The notes under the pieces are model-generated. The model saw only the letters and a program-made list of their open reading frames with translations, did no database searches and was not told the origin of the DNA. 34,343 bases of DNA, taken from Gammaproteobacteria bacterium (lineage in GTDB: Bacteria > Pseudomonadota > Gammaproteobacteria > DSM-16500). Numbering within the stretch: position 1 is the stretch's first letter; each line of letters starts with the position of its first letter. Where the stretch lies: contig JAJNBC010000018.1 of assembly GCA_021156085.1 (NCBI GenBank), forward strand, positions 1 through 34,343, given 5' to 3'. Made by a program: the position numbers and the translations under genes. Shown here piece after piece: positions 25,966-34,343 of this stretch.

Positions 25966-25971
25966 CCTCCT
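25966..25971 (-). promoter_or_regulatory. infC ribosome binding site (decides the AUU start)
   Basis: The full anti-anti-SD AGGAGG overlaps the thrS TAG stop and precedes the ATT start by 8 bases. It is poorly placed for the downstream GTG (about 50 bases away), which is why the AUU start is preferred. Confidence 0.88.
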
Positions 25972-27886
25972 AATTAATTCGACTACGTCCTGTTATTGCC
26001 TTATTAATCAAGGCAAAACATTCTTCAAGGGGCAACACACCCAAATCCATACCTTGCTGAGTACGCACTGAAACAGTGCGCATTTCAGCTTCTCTATCGC
26101 CCCCCACCAATAAATAAGGGACACATGCTAATGTATGTTCGCGAATTTTATAGCCGATCTTCTCATTTCTCAAGTCCGATTTTGCTCTAATACCCTGTTT
26201 TTTTAAAAATTGCGTAATTTCTTTCACATACTCATCCTGATGTTGGGTAATATTCATCACAACAACCTGTACAGGCGCTAACCAAACAGGTAATTTGCCA
26301 GCATAGTGTTCCAACATAATTCCAATAAACCGCTCCAGAGAACCAAAAATAGCTCGATGCAACATAACAGGTGTCTTTTTAGTGTTATCTTCTGCAATAT
26401 ACTGCGCCTCTAGACGCTGAGGCATAGAATAATCAAGCTGCAAAGTACCACATTGCCACATCCGCCCCAGGCAATCTTTTAAGTGAAATTCAATTTTAGG
26501 GCCGTAGAATGCCCCCTCACCTGCTTTAATCTCAAATTGCAAACCTGCCTGACGTAAAGATTCAGCCAGAGCATGCTCGGCAGTATCCCATAGCTTATCA
26601 GTACCTATGCGTCGGGCCGGCCGTGTCGCCAATTTAAGAACAATCTCATTAAATCCAAAATCGCGGTACACTTCTATCAATAACTTAATAAAATCAAAGG
26701 ACTCCTTCTGAATTTGCTCTTCAGTACAAAAAATATGGCCATCATCCTGTACTAACTGCCGAACCCGCATCAAACCATGCATAGCGCCTGATAATTCATT
26801 ACGGTGACAACAGCCAAATTCAGCGAATCGTATAGGTAATTCTCTATAACTGCGTAACCCTTGCTTGAATACCTGCACATGGCAAGGACAATTCATAGGC
26901 TTCAAAGCATACTGTTTATGATCCGACTCTACTGTAAACATTTCTTCGCCAAACATGTCCCAATGACCTGATTTTTTCCATAACTCTAAATCGATTACTT
27001 GGGGGGTCACAATCTCTTCGTAGTCATGTTCATGCAATTTTTGACTAATGTAACGTTTCATTTGCTGATATATCACCCAGCCCTTGGCATGCCAAAACAC
27101 CATCCCTGGCGCTTCTTCTTGAAAATGAAATAAATCTAGATTTTTACCAATCTTGCGATGATCCCGCTTTTCGGCTTCTTCCAAATTTTTTAAATACGCT
27201 TCTAACGATTTTTTATCTGCCCAAGCTGTACCATAAATACGTTGCAACATTTCATTCCTAGAATCACCGCGCCAGTAAGCACCTGCTAATTTTGTTAATT
27301 TAAAAGCAGTTAATTTACCCGTACTAGGTACATGGGGACCACGGCACAAATCCACAAAATCACCTTGTTGATACGTTGTCAATATTTCACCTGCCGGCAA
27401 CCCTTGAATAATCTCAGCCTTATATTTTTCACCTAACCCCAGGAAAAAGGAAATAGCCTCCTCGCGCGCCATAACTTTGCGAGTGATTTTTAAATCTTGT
27501 TTAGCTAATTCCACCATCTTTTCTTCAATGCAGACTAAATCTTCTGGAGTAAAAGTGCGTTCGTAAGAAAAATCATAATAAAAACCATTTTCAATAACAG
27601 GGCCTATGGTCACTTGCGCAGTAGGAAATAAAATCTTGACGGCCTGTGCGAGTAAATGCGCGGAGGAGTGGCGAATCACTTCAAGTGCAGCGGGATCTTT
27701 ATCGGTGACAATTGTAATAGCTGCGTTTTTTTCTACAAGGTATGAAGCATCTACTAATCGACCATCTACTTTCCCAGCCAGCGCTGCTTTTGCCAACCCA
27801 GTACCAACGCTAGCTGCAATATCAGCCACGGTCACTGCGTTGGAAAATTGTTTTTCACTGCCATCCGGTAAAGTCACAACTAGCAT
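25970..27886 (-). CDS. thrS: threonyl-tRNA synthetase
   Basis: A 638-residue class II synthetase. The start is placed at [14 protein letters not shown], matching E. coli MPVITLPDGSQ; ATGs at 27904 and 27916 are possible, but the longer frame would run into tRNA-Val. The TGS domain comes first, then the N2 editing domain with [11 protein letters not shown] (zinc/editing His residues). The catalytic core has the zinc-ligand segment [10 protein letters not shown], and [12 protein letters not shown] and [12 protein letters not shown]. The anticodon-binding domain lies at the C-terminus ([18 protein letters not shown]). The E. coli gene is controlled by an operator mimicking tRNA-Thr. Here a real tRNA-Val gene ends about 30 bases upstream, so the leader is short after RNase P/E processing and that control is doubtful. 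Confidence 0.97.
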   Translation of the reverse strand: MLVVTLPDGSEKQFSNAVTVADIAASVGTGLAKAALAGKVDGRLVDASYLVEKNAAITIVTDKDPAALEVIRHSSAHLLAQAVKILFPTAQVTIGPVIENGFYYDFSYERTFTPEDLVCIEEKMVELAKQDLKITRKVMAREEAISFFLGLGEKYKAEIIQGLPAGEILTTYQQGDFVDLCRGPHVPSTGKLTAFKLTKLAGAYWRGDSRNEMLQRIYGTAWADKKSLEAYLKNLEEAEKRDHRKIGKNLDLFHFQEEAPGMVFWHAKGWVIYQQMKRYISQKLHEHDYEEIVTPQVIDLELWKKSGHWDMFGEEMFTVESDHKQYALKPMNCPCHVQVFKQGLRSYRELPIRFAEFGCCHRNELSGAMHGLMRVRQLVQDDGHIFCTEEQIQKESFDFIKLLIEVYRDFGFNEIVLKLATRPARRIGTDKLWDTAEHALAESLRQAGLQFEIKAGEGAFYGPKIEFHLKDCLGRMWQCGTLQLDYSMPQRLEAQYIAEDNTKKTPVMLHRAIFGSLERFIGIMLEHYAGKLPVWLAPVQVVVMNITQHQDEYVKEITQFLKKQGIRAKSDLRNEKIGYKIREHTLACVPYLLVGGDREAEMRTVSVRTQQGMDLGVLPLEECFALINKAITGRSRIN

Positions 27887-27916
27887 AGAACGCTCTTGTA
27901 TCATAGAATCAACCAT

Positions 27917-27991
27917 TGGTAGGCACGAGTGGGATCGAACCACCGACCACCACCATGTCAAGGTGATGCTCTACCACTGAGCTACGTGCCT
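27917..27991 (-). tRNA. tRNA-Val (anticodon GAC)
   Basis: 75 bases with encoded CCA. The acceptor stem AGGCACG/CGTGCCT is perfect. The anticodon stem TCACC/GGTGG has loop TTGACAT and anticodon GAC, reading GUC/GUU. The T-loop is GGTTCGATCCC. It is first in the thrS-fadD transcription unit and lies 24 bases downstream of the promoter -10 element. Confidence 0.97.
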
Positions 27992-28015
27992 ATAGTTCCA
28001 TTAAATAGGGCGATA

Positions 28016-28045
28016 AAGATAGCATTGCCAGGGCGTGGGGTGCAA
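28016..28045 (-). promoter_or_regulatory. promoter of the tRNA-Val-thrS-infC supercluster
   Basis: On the minus strand TTGCAC (28040-28045), an 18-base spacer and TATCTT (28016-28021) place transcription start about 17 bases before the mature tRNA-Val. No other good promoter was found by eye between here and tRNA-Pro, so much of the 9-kb cluster may depend on it, with internal promoters possible. Confidence 0.65.
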
Positions 28046-28079
28046 GGGTGTTTTAATTATTTATATTGAGCCTAATAAT

Positions 28080-29786
28080 ATGGATTATCAGTTAGATACA
28101 GATCAAACAGGAAAACCTTACTTAAAAATAAAATTGACTGATTTCGCCTTAATTTCGCATGCCTTACTCAATAAAGGCACCGCTTTTCCCTTCGAAGAAC
28201 GCAAAGCATTTGGGTTAATAGGGTTACTGCCTCCAAGTGAAACGAATCTTGCGATACAACGTGCTCGTTCTTTTGAAACATTCAAGAGTAAAACTTCTGA
28301 TATAGAAAAATATATTTATCTGCGGGATTTACAAGATTCGAATGAAACTCTATTTTATAGCTTAATGCAAGAACACATCACAGAACTCATGCCTATCATA
28401 TACACCCCTATTGTAGGTTTAGGTTGTCAACGTTATAGTCATATATATCGTCGTCCACGTGGCGTTTTTATTTCTTATCCTGATCGCGACCATATAGAAA
28501 AAATTCTCTCAAATCCGCGCTTTGATGAAGTTCAGGTGATTGTCGTGTCTGATGGAGAACGTATTCTTGGATTAGGTGATCAAGGGGCAGGTGGCATGGG
28601 GATTCCTATTGGTAAACTAGCCCTTTATACTGCCTGTGCAGGCATTCCGCCTACAGCAACGCTACCTATTCTATTAGACACAGGCACAAATCATCCAGAA
28701 TTACAAAAAGATCCTCTTTATATAGGCTGGCAGCACGAACGCATACGTGGCCAGGAATATACTGCCTTTCTGGATACTTTCGTCACTGCTATTAAAAACC
28801 GTTTCCCAAATGCTCTATTGCAATGGGAAGATTTCGCGCAAGAAAATGCAAACTCGCTTTTAGAACGTTATCGTGATCAGTTATGCACCTTTAATGATGA
28901 TATTCAAGGTACAGCCGCAGTAGCAGCTGGCGCTTTATTTTCTGCAATTCATGTGATAGATGGCCGATTGCGCGATCAGCGTATTGCTGTTTTAGGCGCA
29001 GGATCCGCTGGCTGCGGGATTAGCCAATTGATTATGCAAGCCATGATTGAAGATGGCTTGCCTCCCCAAGAAGCAAAGAGCCGTTTTTTTCTCATTGACC
29101 GCTTCGGTGTGTTATTCGATGACATGCCAAATTTATCGCATTTTCAACGGCCGTTTGCCCAGTCCAAAGGTACTATTTCAACATGGCAATATGACCATGA
29201 CAATGCCCTTTCTTTAAAAGAAGTTGTTAAAAATTTTCACCCTACTGTCTTAATTGGAGTATCAGGCCAACCTCGTGCTTTTACAGAGGAAATTGTACGT
29301 GAAATGGCAAACTATATTAAACAACCTGTGATCTTTCCTTTATCCAATCCTACGAGTCATAGCGAAGCAGATCCCGCAGATTTAATGAATTGGACCCATG
29401 GAAAAGCTATTATCGGAACCGGCAGTCCATTCGCAGATATTATTAAAGAAGGTAAATCCTGGCGAGTAGATCAAACTAATAATTGTTATATTTTCCCTGG
29501 AATGGGGCTGGGCTTAGTCGCCGTAAAATCTAGGCGAGTGACTGAGAAAATGTTTATGGTAGCAGCCAAGGCACTAGCTGATTGTTCTCCCGCTAAAATA
29601 GATCCAAAAGCCAATTTATTACCACCCTTAACTGAAATACGTCATGTTTCTTTACAAGTTGCAATCGCTGTGGCCCAAGAGGCAATTAAAGAAGGTCTCG
29701 CTGATTTTACAGATTATACCGATTTAGAAGCTCATATTCGTAAAATTATGTGGGTACCCGAGTATTTGCCTTATAAAAAATGGTAG
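28080..29786 (+). CDS. maeA: NAD-dependent malic enzyme
   Basis: A 568-residue malate-to-pyruvate oxidative decarboxylase, close to E. coli MaeA (565). The start at the ATG 28080 (MDYQLDTDQTGKPYL) is chosen; an upstream GTG would extend into the tRNA-Val promoter. Motifs: MPIIYTPIVGLGCQRYSHIY, VVSDGERILGLGDQGAGG, the metal/catalytic stretch FNDDIQGTAAVAAGA and the Rossmann AVLGAGSAGCGI. The NAD versus NADP choice is inferred from overall MaeA-type length and sequence. Host-associated bacteria that live on amino acids commonly need malic enzyme to make pyruvate. It is divergent from the translation cluster. The DoxX-like gene follows 50 bases on. Confidence 0.95.
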   Translation: MDYQLDTDQTGKPYLKIKLTDFALISHALLNKGTAFPFEERKAFGLIGLLPPSETNLAIQRARSFETFKSKTSDIEKYIYLRDLQDSNETLFYSLMQEHITELMPIIYTPIVGLGCQRYSHIYRRPRGVFISYPDRDHIEKILSNPRFDEVQVIVVSDGERILGLGDQGAGGMGIPIGKLALYTACAGIPPTATLPILLDTGTNHPELQKDPLYIGWQHERIRGQEYTAFLDTFVTAIKNRFPNALLQWEDFAQENANSLLERYRDQLCTFNDDIQGTAAVAAGALFSAIHVIDGRLRDQRIAVLGAGSAGCGISQLIMQAMIEDGLPPQEAKSRFFLIDRFGVLFDDMPNLSHFQRPFAQSKGTISTWQYDHDNALSLKEVVKNFHPTVLIGVSGQPRAFTEEIVREMANYIKQPVIFPLSNPTSHSEADPADLMNWTHGKAIIGTGSPFADIIKEGKSWRVDQTNNCYIFPGMGLGLVAVKSRRVTEKMFMVAAKALADCSPAKIDPKANLLPPLTEIRHVSLQVAIAVAQEAIKEGLADFTDYTDLEAHIRKIMWVPEYLPYKKW

Positions 29787-29836
29787 TATAGAACTCTACA
29801 TAGGATTTTTATGGATGACATAGGAGAAAATAAATC

Positions 29837-30247
29837 ATGGGAAACTTATTACTTTCTTTACCTCTCTTAGCTCATATTCTTATTGGTTTTTACTTCACCT
29901 TTTTTGGTTTCTGGAATATTTATCACTGGATTTCTATAACAGAAGTCATGATACAACGTCATTTACCTTGCCCTTTTTTTCTATTATCTTTCCTCATTGC
30001 ATTTCAAATTATCACGGGTGTGATGCTTATGTTTGGCATTCTTATTAAACTCACTGCACTTGCGCTTATTCCTTTTGTGCTTATTTTTGTTTTTATTCTT
30101 CATCCTTTTTGGAAATTCAAAGGAGAAGTGCGCAAACAACATATGGCATTGTTTGTCACTAATCTTACCATGTGCCTAGGCGCATTAATTTTATTGGTAA
30201 ATACAATCTCTCCTATAACTCAGTGGAGGAGTTTATTAATTTTTTAA
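29837..30247 (+). CDS. DoxX-like four-span membrane protein
   Basis: 136 residues with four hydrophobic segments (~5-28, 43-66, 68-90, 106-127) and the DoxX-family layout. It has an early Phe/Gly-rich helix (LIGFYFTFFGFWNIYHW), then the GVMLMFGI turn and a positively charged loop (KFKGEVRKQHM). DoxX proteins are associated with thiol and redox homeostasis in some bacteria, but most members are uncharacterised. It is probably expressed after maeA. It is convergent with uvrB. Confidence 0.75.
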   Translation: MGNLLLSLPLLAHILIGFYFTFFGFWNIYHWISITEVMIQRHLPCPFFLLSFLIAFQIITGVMLMFGILIKLTALALIPFVLIFVFILHPFWKFKGEVRKQHMALFVTNLTMCLGALILLVNTISPITQWRSLLIF

Positions 30248-30457
30248 CGGCCAGGTCAAAAAATTAATAGAATGATAGTAAAATAATCGGCTCGGATTTT
30301 AAGAAGGGGTTCAATGAATTCTTAAATCATTATACCGCTGGCGATTTAGCGCTGGTACCTCATGCTTCTGGCCCTCATTATCCTATAGCGTTCTCAATAT
30401 AATGAAATACAGAAAACCATAAAAATATTCCCAAAACCTACACCTTTAAAATAATCC

Positions 30458-32467
30458 TTATGTATCGTATAATATGTTTTTTCGCAAATCACGAACTACG
30501 TCCCGCAACTTTGCAGCTTCTTCAAATTCAAAATTATGAGCGTGTTCATACATTTTATTTTCTAACTCAGAAATTTTAGCTTTTAATGCCCGAGGGCTAA
30601 GCGCAAGATACTCTCCACTTTTTTCCGCCACTTTAGTATATATTTTCCCGCGTACAGAATGAGGGGCATAAGCACCTTCCATAATATCGCGCACTGCTTT
30701 TTGCACACTGCGAGGCGTAATCCCATGCGTCTCATTATAAGCATGCTGTTTTAGACGTCTTCGTGCCGTTTCTTTGATAGCGCGCTCCATGGAGCCCGTC
30801 ACTTTATCGGCATACAGAATAGCTTTGCCATGAATATGCCGAGCAACGCGACCAATGGTTTGGATTAATGCGGTTTCAGAACGTAAAAACCCTTCTTTAT
30901 CTGCATCTAAAATAGCTACTAAAGAAACTTCAGGCATGTCTAAGCCTTCTCTTAATAAATTAATGCCAACTAAAACATCAAAATTTCCTAAACGTAAATT
31001 ACGAATAATGTCTACGCGCTCTACCGTGTCAATATCCGAATGTAAATAACGCACCCGAACGCCTTGCTCTTCTAAATAACCGGTTAACTCTTCTGATAAA
31101 CGTTTAGTTAAAGTCGTAACTAATATACGTTCATTCACCGCAATCCGGTGATGTATTTCAGAAAGTAAATCATCTACCTGGGCCACAGCAGGGCGTACTT
31201 CCACTTCTGGATCAAGCAGCCCTGTAGGACGCACCACTTGCTCCGCAACCAGACCGGCCATTGTTAACTCATATTCACCTAATGTAGCAGATACATAAAT
31301 AGTCTGCGGCGCACGCATGCTAAATTCTTCAAAGCGTAAAGGTCTATTATCCAATGCAGAAGGTAAACGAAACCCATACTCCACCAATGTTTCTTTGCGT
31401 GAGCGATCACCGCGATACATACCCCGTAATTGCGGTACAGTAACATGTGACTCATCAATAACTAATAACGCATTATCAGGCAAATAATCAAATAAAGTAG
31501 GCGGCGCTTCCCCTGCCTTTCTGCCTGATAGATAACGAGAATAATTTTCAATGCCCGGACAATAACCTAACTCATTCATTAATTCCAAATCATACATGGT
31601 ACGCTGTTCTAAACGCTGCGCTTCTACTAATTTATTTAATTGATGTAATTCAGCCAAGCGATTCTTAAGTTCAGGCTTAATATCTTCAATAGCCCCTAAA
31701 ATCTTTTCTCGTGGCGTTACATAGTGACTTTTTGGATAGATTGTTAAGCGCGGCACACGTCTTAACACTGTCCCGGTGAGCGGATCAAAAAAAGAAAGAC
31801 TTTCAATTTTCTCATCAAATATTTCAATACGCACCGCATCTTTTTCAGATTCTGCCGGAAATACATCAATTATATCTCCATGAACACGATAGGTGGCACG
31901 ATATAAATCTATATCATTACGTGTATATTGCAATTCAGCTAAGCGCCGCAATAATTCCCGATGATCAATGAGATCCCCTCGATCTAAATGCAATACCATA
32001 CTTAAGTAAGAACGCGGATCCCCCAAACCATAAATAGCAGAGACAGTGGCAACAATAATGGCATCTTGGCGTTCTAAGAGTGCCTTCGTTGCCGACAATC
32101 GCATTTGTTCAATATGCTCATTGATAGAAGCATCTTTGGCAATATAGGTATCTGAAGAAGGAACATAGGCCTCAGGTTGATAATAGTCATAATAAGAAAC
32201 AAAATATTCTACCGCATTTTCTGGGAAGAATTCTTGCATTTCACCGTACAATTGCGCGGCGAGTGTTTTATTTGGCGCTAAAATGAGTGTAGGCCGCTGA
32301 ACAGATTGAATAATATTAGCAACTGTAAATGTCTTCCCCGAGCCTGTAACCCCTAACAGTGCAAGATGTGCCAAACCATTCTCGATCCCTCCCCGCAATT
32401 GCTTGATGGCCTCTGGCTGATCGCCGGATGGCTTGAAGGAAGAGTGAAGCTTAAATAATTGCGGCAT
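30458..32467 (-). CDS. uvrB: excinuclease ABC subunit B
   Basis: A 669-residue nucleotide-excision-repair helicase-like ATPase, typical length (E. coli 673). Walker A GVTGSGKT is at residues 39-46, the beta-hairpin that pries open DNA lies around [20 protein letters not shown], Walker B is [13 protein letters not shown], and helicase motif VI is QTIGRVARH. The C-terminal UVR motif ([20 protein letters not shown]) binds UvrC and UvrA. It is divergent from aspC. Their shared 79-base gap holds a palindromic ATTATAAT (32488-32495) that could serve as a -10 for either strand. Confidence 0.98.
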   Translation of the reverse strand: MPQLFKLHSSFKPSGDQPEAIKQLRGGIENGLAHLALLGVTGSGKTFTVANIIQSVQRPTLILAPNKTLAAQLYGEMQEFFPENAVEYFVSYYDYYQPEAYVPSSDTYIAKDASINEHIEQMRLSATKALLERQDAIIVATVSAIYGLGDPRSYLSMVLHLDRGDLIDHRELLRRLAELQYTRNDIDLYRATYRVHGDIIDVFPAESEKDAVRIEIFDEKIESLSFFDPLTGTVLRRVPRLTIYPKSHYVTPREKILGAIEDIKPELKNRLAELHQLNKLVEAQRLEQRTMYDLELMNELGYCPGIENYSRYLSGRKAGEAPPTLFDYLPDNALLVIDESHVTVPQLRGMYRGDRSRKETLVEYGFRLPSALDNRPLRFEEFSMRAPQTIYVSATLGEYELTMAGLVAEQVVRPTGLLDPEVEVRPAVAQVDDLLSEIHHRIAVNERILVTTLTKRLSEELTGYLEEQGVRVRYLHSDIDTVERVDIIRNLRLGNFDVLVGINLLREGLDMPEVSLVAILDADKEGFLRSETALIQTIGRVARHIHGKAILYADKVTGSMERAIKETARRRLKQHAYNETHGITPRSVQKAVRDIMEGAYAPHSVRGKIYTKVAEKSGEYLALSPRALKAKISELENKMYEHAHNFEFEEAAKLRDVVRDLRKNILYDT

Positions 32468-32546
32468 AGATTAACCCAGAAAGATGCATTATAATCCGAT
32501 ATGCCTCCTTTTTCATCTCATTAATATAATCAAAGCGAGCTTAAAT

Positions 32547-33737
32547 ATGATTAAAGAATTGTCTGCCCGAGTACAACGCATTAAACCTTCTCCTACCTTG
32601 GCTATATCAGCCCGTGCTGACGAACTTATTGCCGCCGGCAAAGATATCATTAATCTTGGGGCGGGTGAGCCTGATTTTGATACACCAGATTTTATAAAAC
32701 AAGCTGCTATTGCTGCAATTCAGCAGGGATTTACTAAATATACGGCCGTAGATGGTACCACAGGCTTGAAACAAGCCATTAGTAAAAAATTTCTGCGCGA
32801 CAACCAATTAACCTATGCACCGCAACAAATTATTGTTTCTTGTGGAGCTAAACACAGCTTATATAATCTATTTGCCGCCATTTTAAACCCGGGTGATGAA
32901 GTTATTATTCCTTCACCTTATTGGGTATCGTATCCCGATATGGCAAAACTTACGGATGCCCTTCCCTTATTCATCAAAGCAGATATAGATCAGCATTTCA
33001 AAATTACACCCGACCAATTAGAAGCAGCCATCACCCCTCAAACACGCTTAGTTATTTTTAATAGCCCCTCTAACCCCACAGGTGTTTCTTACACAACTAC
33101 GGAATTAGCAGCCTTAGGGCAAGTATTATTACGCCACCCGACTCTCATCGTAGCAAGCGATGATATCTATGAACATACACTCTGGACTCAAGCCCCTTTT
33201 ACAAACATTTTAATGGCATGTCCTGAATTATATGACCGTTGCGTCGTGGTCAACGGCGTATCTAAGGCGTATGCCATGACTGGCTGGCGTATTGGTTATG
33301 CCGCAGGCCCGGTTAACATTATAACAGCAATGAAAAAAATCCAATCACAAAGCACTTCAAATCCGACTAGCATCGCTCAAATTGCCGCAGAAGCAGCGCT
33401 CAGTGGCGATCAATCCTGTATCACTACAATGACTAAAGCTTATAAAGAACGTCACGATTTTGTAGTAAGGGAGTTACAGAAAATGCCTGGCGTAAAATGC
33501 CAAGCGGGCGATGGCACTTTTTATACCTTTCCCAACATGGAAGGTGTTATTCAACGAGCAGACCAAATTAATAATGATCTAGAATTAGCAGACTACCTTT
33601 TACAACAAGCAGAAGTCGCGGTTGTTCCCGGCTCTGCCTTTGGCGCTGCTGGCTATATTCGTATCTCTTATGCCACGAGTATGAAAAATTTAGAAGAAGC
33701 GATGAAACGAATAAAAACAGCCCTGGGAAAAATTTAA
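32547..33737 (+). CDS. aspC: aspartate aminotransferase (class I)
   Basis: A 396-residue PLP enzyme of the subgroup I-gamma / thermophile-like AAT type. The start MIKELSARVQRIKPSPTLAI is standard; the frame upstream of it lies in the uvrB promoter gap. Motifs: NLGAGEPDFDTPDF, NSPSNPTGVSY, and the PLP Lys240 in GVSKAYAMTGWRIGYAAGP. The C-terminal substrate Arg is in YIRISYATS. It interconverts aspartate and 2-oxoglutarate with oxaloacetate and glutamate. Members of this subgroup may also act on prephenate, which cannot be excluded. Confidence 0.93.
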   Translation: MIKELSARVQRIKPSPTLAISARADELIAAGKDIINLGAGEPDFDTPDFIKQAAIAAIQQGFTKYTAVDGTTGLKQAISKKFLRDNQLTYAPQQIIVSCGAKHSLYNLFAAILNPGDEVIIPSPYWVSYPDMAKLTDALPLFIKADIDQHFKITPDQLEAAITPQTRLVIFNSPSNPTGVSYTTTELAALGQVLLRHPTLIVASDDIYEHTLWTQAPFTNILMACPELYDRCVVVNGVSKAYAMTGWRIGYAAGPVNIITAMKKIQSQSTSNPTSIAQIAAEAALSGDQSCITTMTKAYKERHDFVVRELQKMPGVKCQAGDGTFYTFPNMEGVIQRADQINNDLELADYLLQQAEVAVVPGSAFGAAGYIRISYATSMKNLEEAMKRIKTALGKI

Positions 33738-33771
33738 CATGCATTTTCATAGCATTAAGCCAAATAAGCTA

Positions 33772-33800
33772 TTGACCCAAAACAAAAGCAATATTAGTAT
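33772..33800 (+). promoter_or_regulatory. promoter of tRNA-Asn
   Basis: TTGACC (33772-33777) and TAGTAT (33795-33800) with a 17-base spacer. Transcription would start about 17 bases before the mature tRNA. Confidence 0.75.
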
Positions 33801-33823
33801 GCACATCATCTAAACCGAAAAAT

Positions 33824-33899
33824 TCCCCGATAGCTCAGTCGGTAGAGCAAATGACTGTTAATCATTAGGTCACTGGTTCGAGTCCAGTTCGGGGAGCCA
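33824..33899 (+). tRNA. tRNA-Asn (anticodon GTT)
   Basis: 76 bases with encoded CCA. The acceptor stem TCCCCGA/TCGGGGA is perfect. The anticodon stem AATGA/TCATT has loop CTGTTAA and anticodon GTT. The T-loop is GGTTCGAGTCC. Its 3' flank leads within 75 bases to an IS30-type relic on the opposite strand. Confidence 0.97.
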
Positions 33900-33973
33900 G
33901 TAGAATCAATAGGTTATGGCAATTTCAAAGGGGCGCATTCTAGGACCAAATGCGGCAGTCATTTTGGCGGTGT

Positions 33974-34343
33974 CTATTCTGAAGTGCGACTTCCTATTAA
34001 ATCGGATAGTTTTCCAAAAGCTTGCTGAAATACCTCGCTAGGGGTTTGATAATTGAGGCATTTCGCAACTGTGTTCTAAGTAATTTATTAGCATTTTCAA
34101 TTCCTCCTTTCTGGTAAGATTTATAAGGCTCACAGAAATAAATGTCTGATTTTATTTTTTCTGCTATTTCAGGATGTAACGCAAAAGCAGGATTATTATC
34201 TAGCGTTAAGGTTTTCATTGTTTTGTGGAGGTTTTTTTTCATATAGGCATTTGTTGTGGATCGGGCTTTTCTAGATTGATTTTTTATGGCGATAATAAAT
34301 CGGCTTTTACGTTCGCGAAGCGTAAATAAATTTTTTCTAGTGT
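33974..34343 (-). pseudogene. IS30-family transposase, internally deleted and frameshifted, runs off the window
   Basis: The minus-strand frame is open from the window edge to 33997. It reads LRERKSRFIIAI, then TLTLDNNPAFALHPEIAEKI, IYFCEPYKSYQKGGIENANK and LLR. This matches the IS30 DDE transposase core: second catalytic Asp in the DNG position (here DNN) and the final Glu in G-x-x-EN-x-N. After LLR the normal continuation (YFPKGT... to LNxRPRK) is missing. The expected C-terminus instead resumes in the +1 frame as AKCLNYQTPSEVFQ and ends at 33974. So a deletion of roughly 25-30 codons has shifted the frame, and the product cannot be a full transposase. The first catalytic Asp and the N-terminal helix-turn-helix lie outside the window. 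Terminal inverted repeats could not be identified. Confidence 0.85.

Noticed and set aside
30299-30402. Open frame containing FNEFLNHYTAGDLALVPHASG between the DoxX-like gene and uvrB
   Set aside because: About 40 codons without a start codon or ribosome site; it may be a remnant, but chance cannot be excluded.
1-34343. CRISPR array, prophage or restriction/toxin-antitoxin system
   Set aside because: No regularly spaced direct repeats and no recognisable cas, phage structural, methylase or toxin genes were seen in any part of the window.

Overview
The window looks like a chromosomal stretch of an AT-rich gammaproteobacterium, most probably a member of the Legionellales (Legionella/Coxiella/Aquicella/Rickettsiella-like). 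Reasons: the gene order tRNA-Val-thrS-infC-rpmI-rplT-pheS-pheT-ihfA-merR-tRNA-Pro is gammaproteobacterial; there is a DedA+PAP2 fusion with an LssY-like C-terminal part; and a two-gene cassette encodes a eukaryote-like U-box protein and a large multi-membrane-span protein, the kind of cargo expected in host-associated bacteria. The taxonomic placement is inference; no 16S or Dot/Icm gene is present here.

Layout. (1) 1-3640, minus strand: accessory region. A U-box protein (candidate ubiquitin ligase effector) is followed 11 bases later by a 703-residue protein with a papain-like His...Asn-Cys N-terminal region and about seven membrane spans. Beyond it lie about 600 bases of decayed-looking DNA and a small orphan ORF. 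(2) 3860-6770: a divergent GDP-mannose/glycosyltransferase pair (manC and a GT4 enzyme), then a GC-rich structured segment of unknown origin. (3) 6730-10660: a ComEA-like secreted DNA-binding protein with a strong terminator, and an overlapping cell-wall/lipoate operon dacA-type, ybeD, lipB, lipA. (4) 10650-15412: DedA/PAP2/LssY protein, SohB-type protease, ilvE and an unknown protein, apparently one operon with an extended -10 promoter. (5) 15435-18472, minus: a signalling pair (membrane protein with a histidine-kinase-like H box but no ATPase, plus a REC-EAL protein with a degenerate EAL active site), and an outer-membrane beta-barrel with its own terminator.

(6) 18821-28045, minus: a translation supercluster. 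A clear promoter starts at tRNA-Val, then thrS, infC (AUU start codon), rpmI (extended C terminus), rplT, pheS, pheT, ihfA, a MerR regulator, tRNA-Pro, and fadD immediately behind the tRNA. Spacing is a few bases throughout, and there is no room for a pheM-type leader. (7) 28080-33899: malic enzyme, a DoxX-like membrane protein, uvrB (minus), an aspartate aminotransferase and tRNA-Asn with a near-consensus promoter. (8) 33974-34343, minus: a broken IS30-family transposase just behind tRNA-Asn, running off the end of the window.

The most unusual points are the U-box/papain-like cassette (the U-box protein also ends in a CaaX-like CRLL), the catalytically degraded REC-EAL with its kinase-less partner, the L35 extension that consumes the rpmI-rplT spacer, and the IS30 relic with an internal deletion. 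Most of the remainder is ordinary housekeeping.
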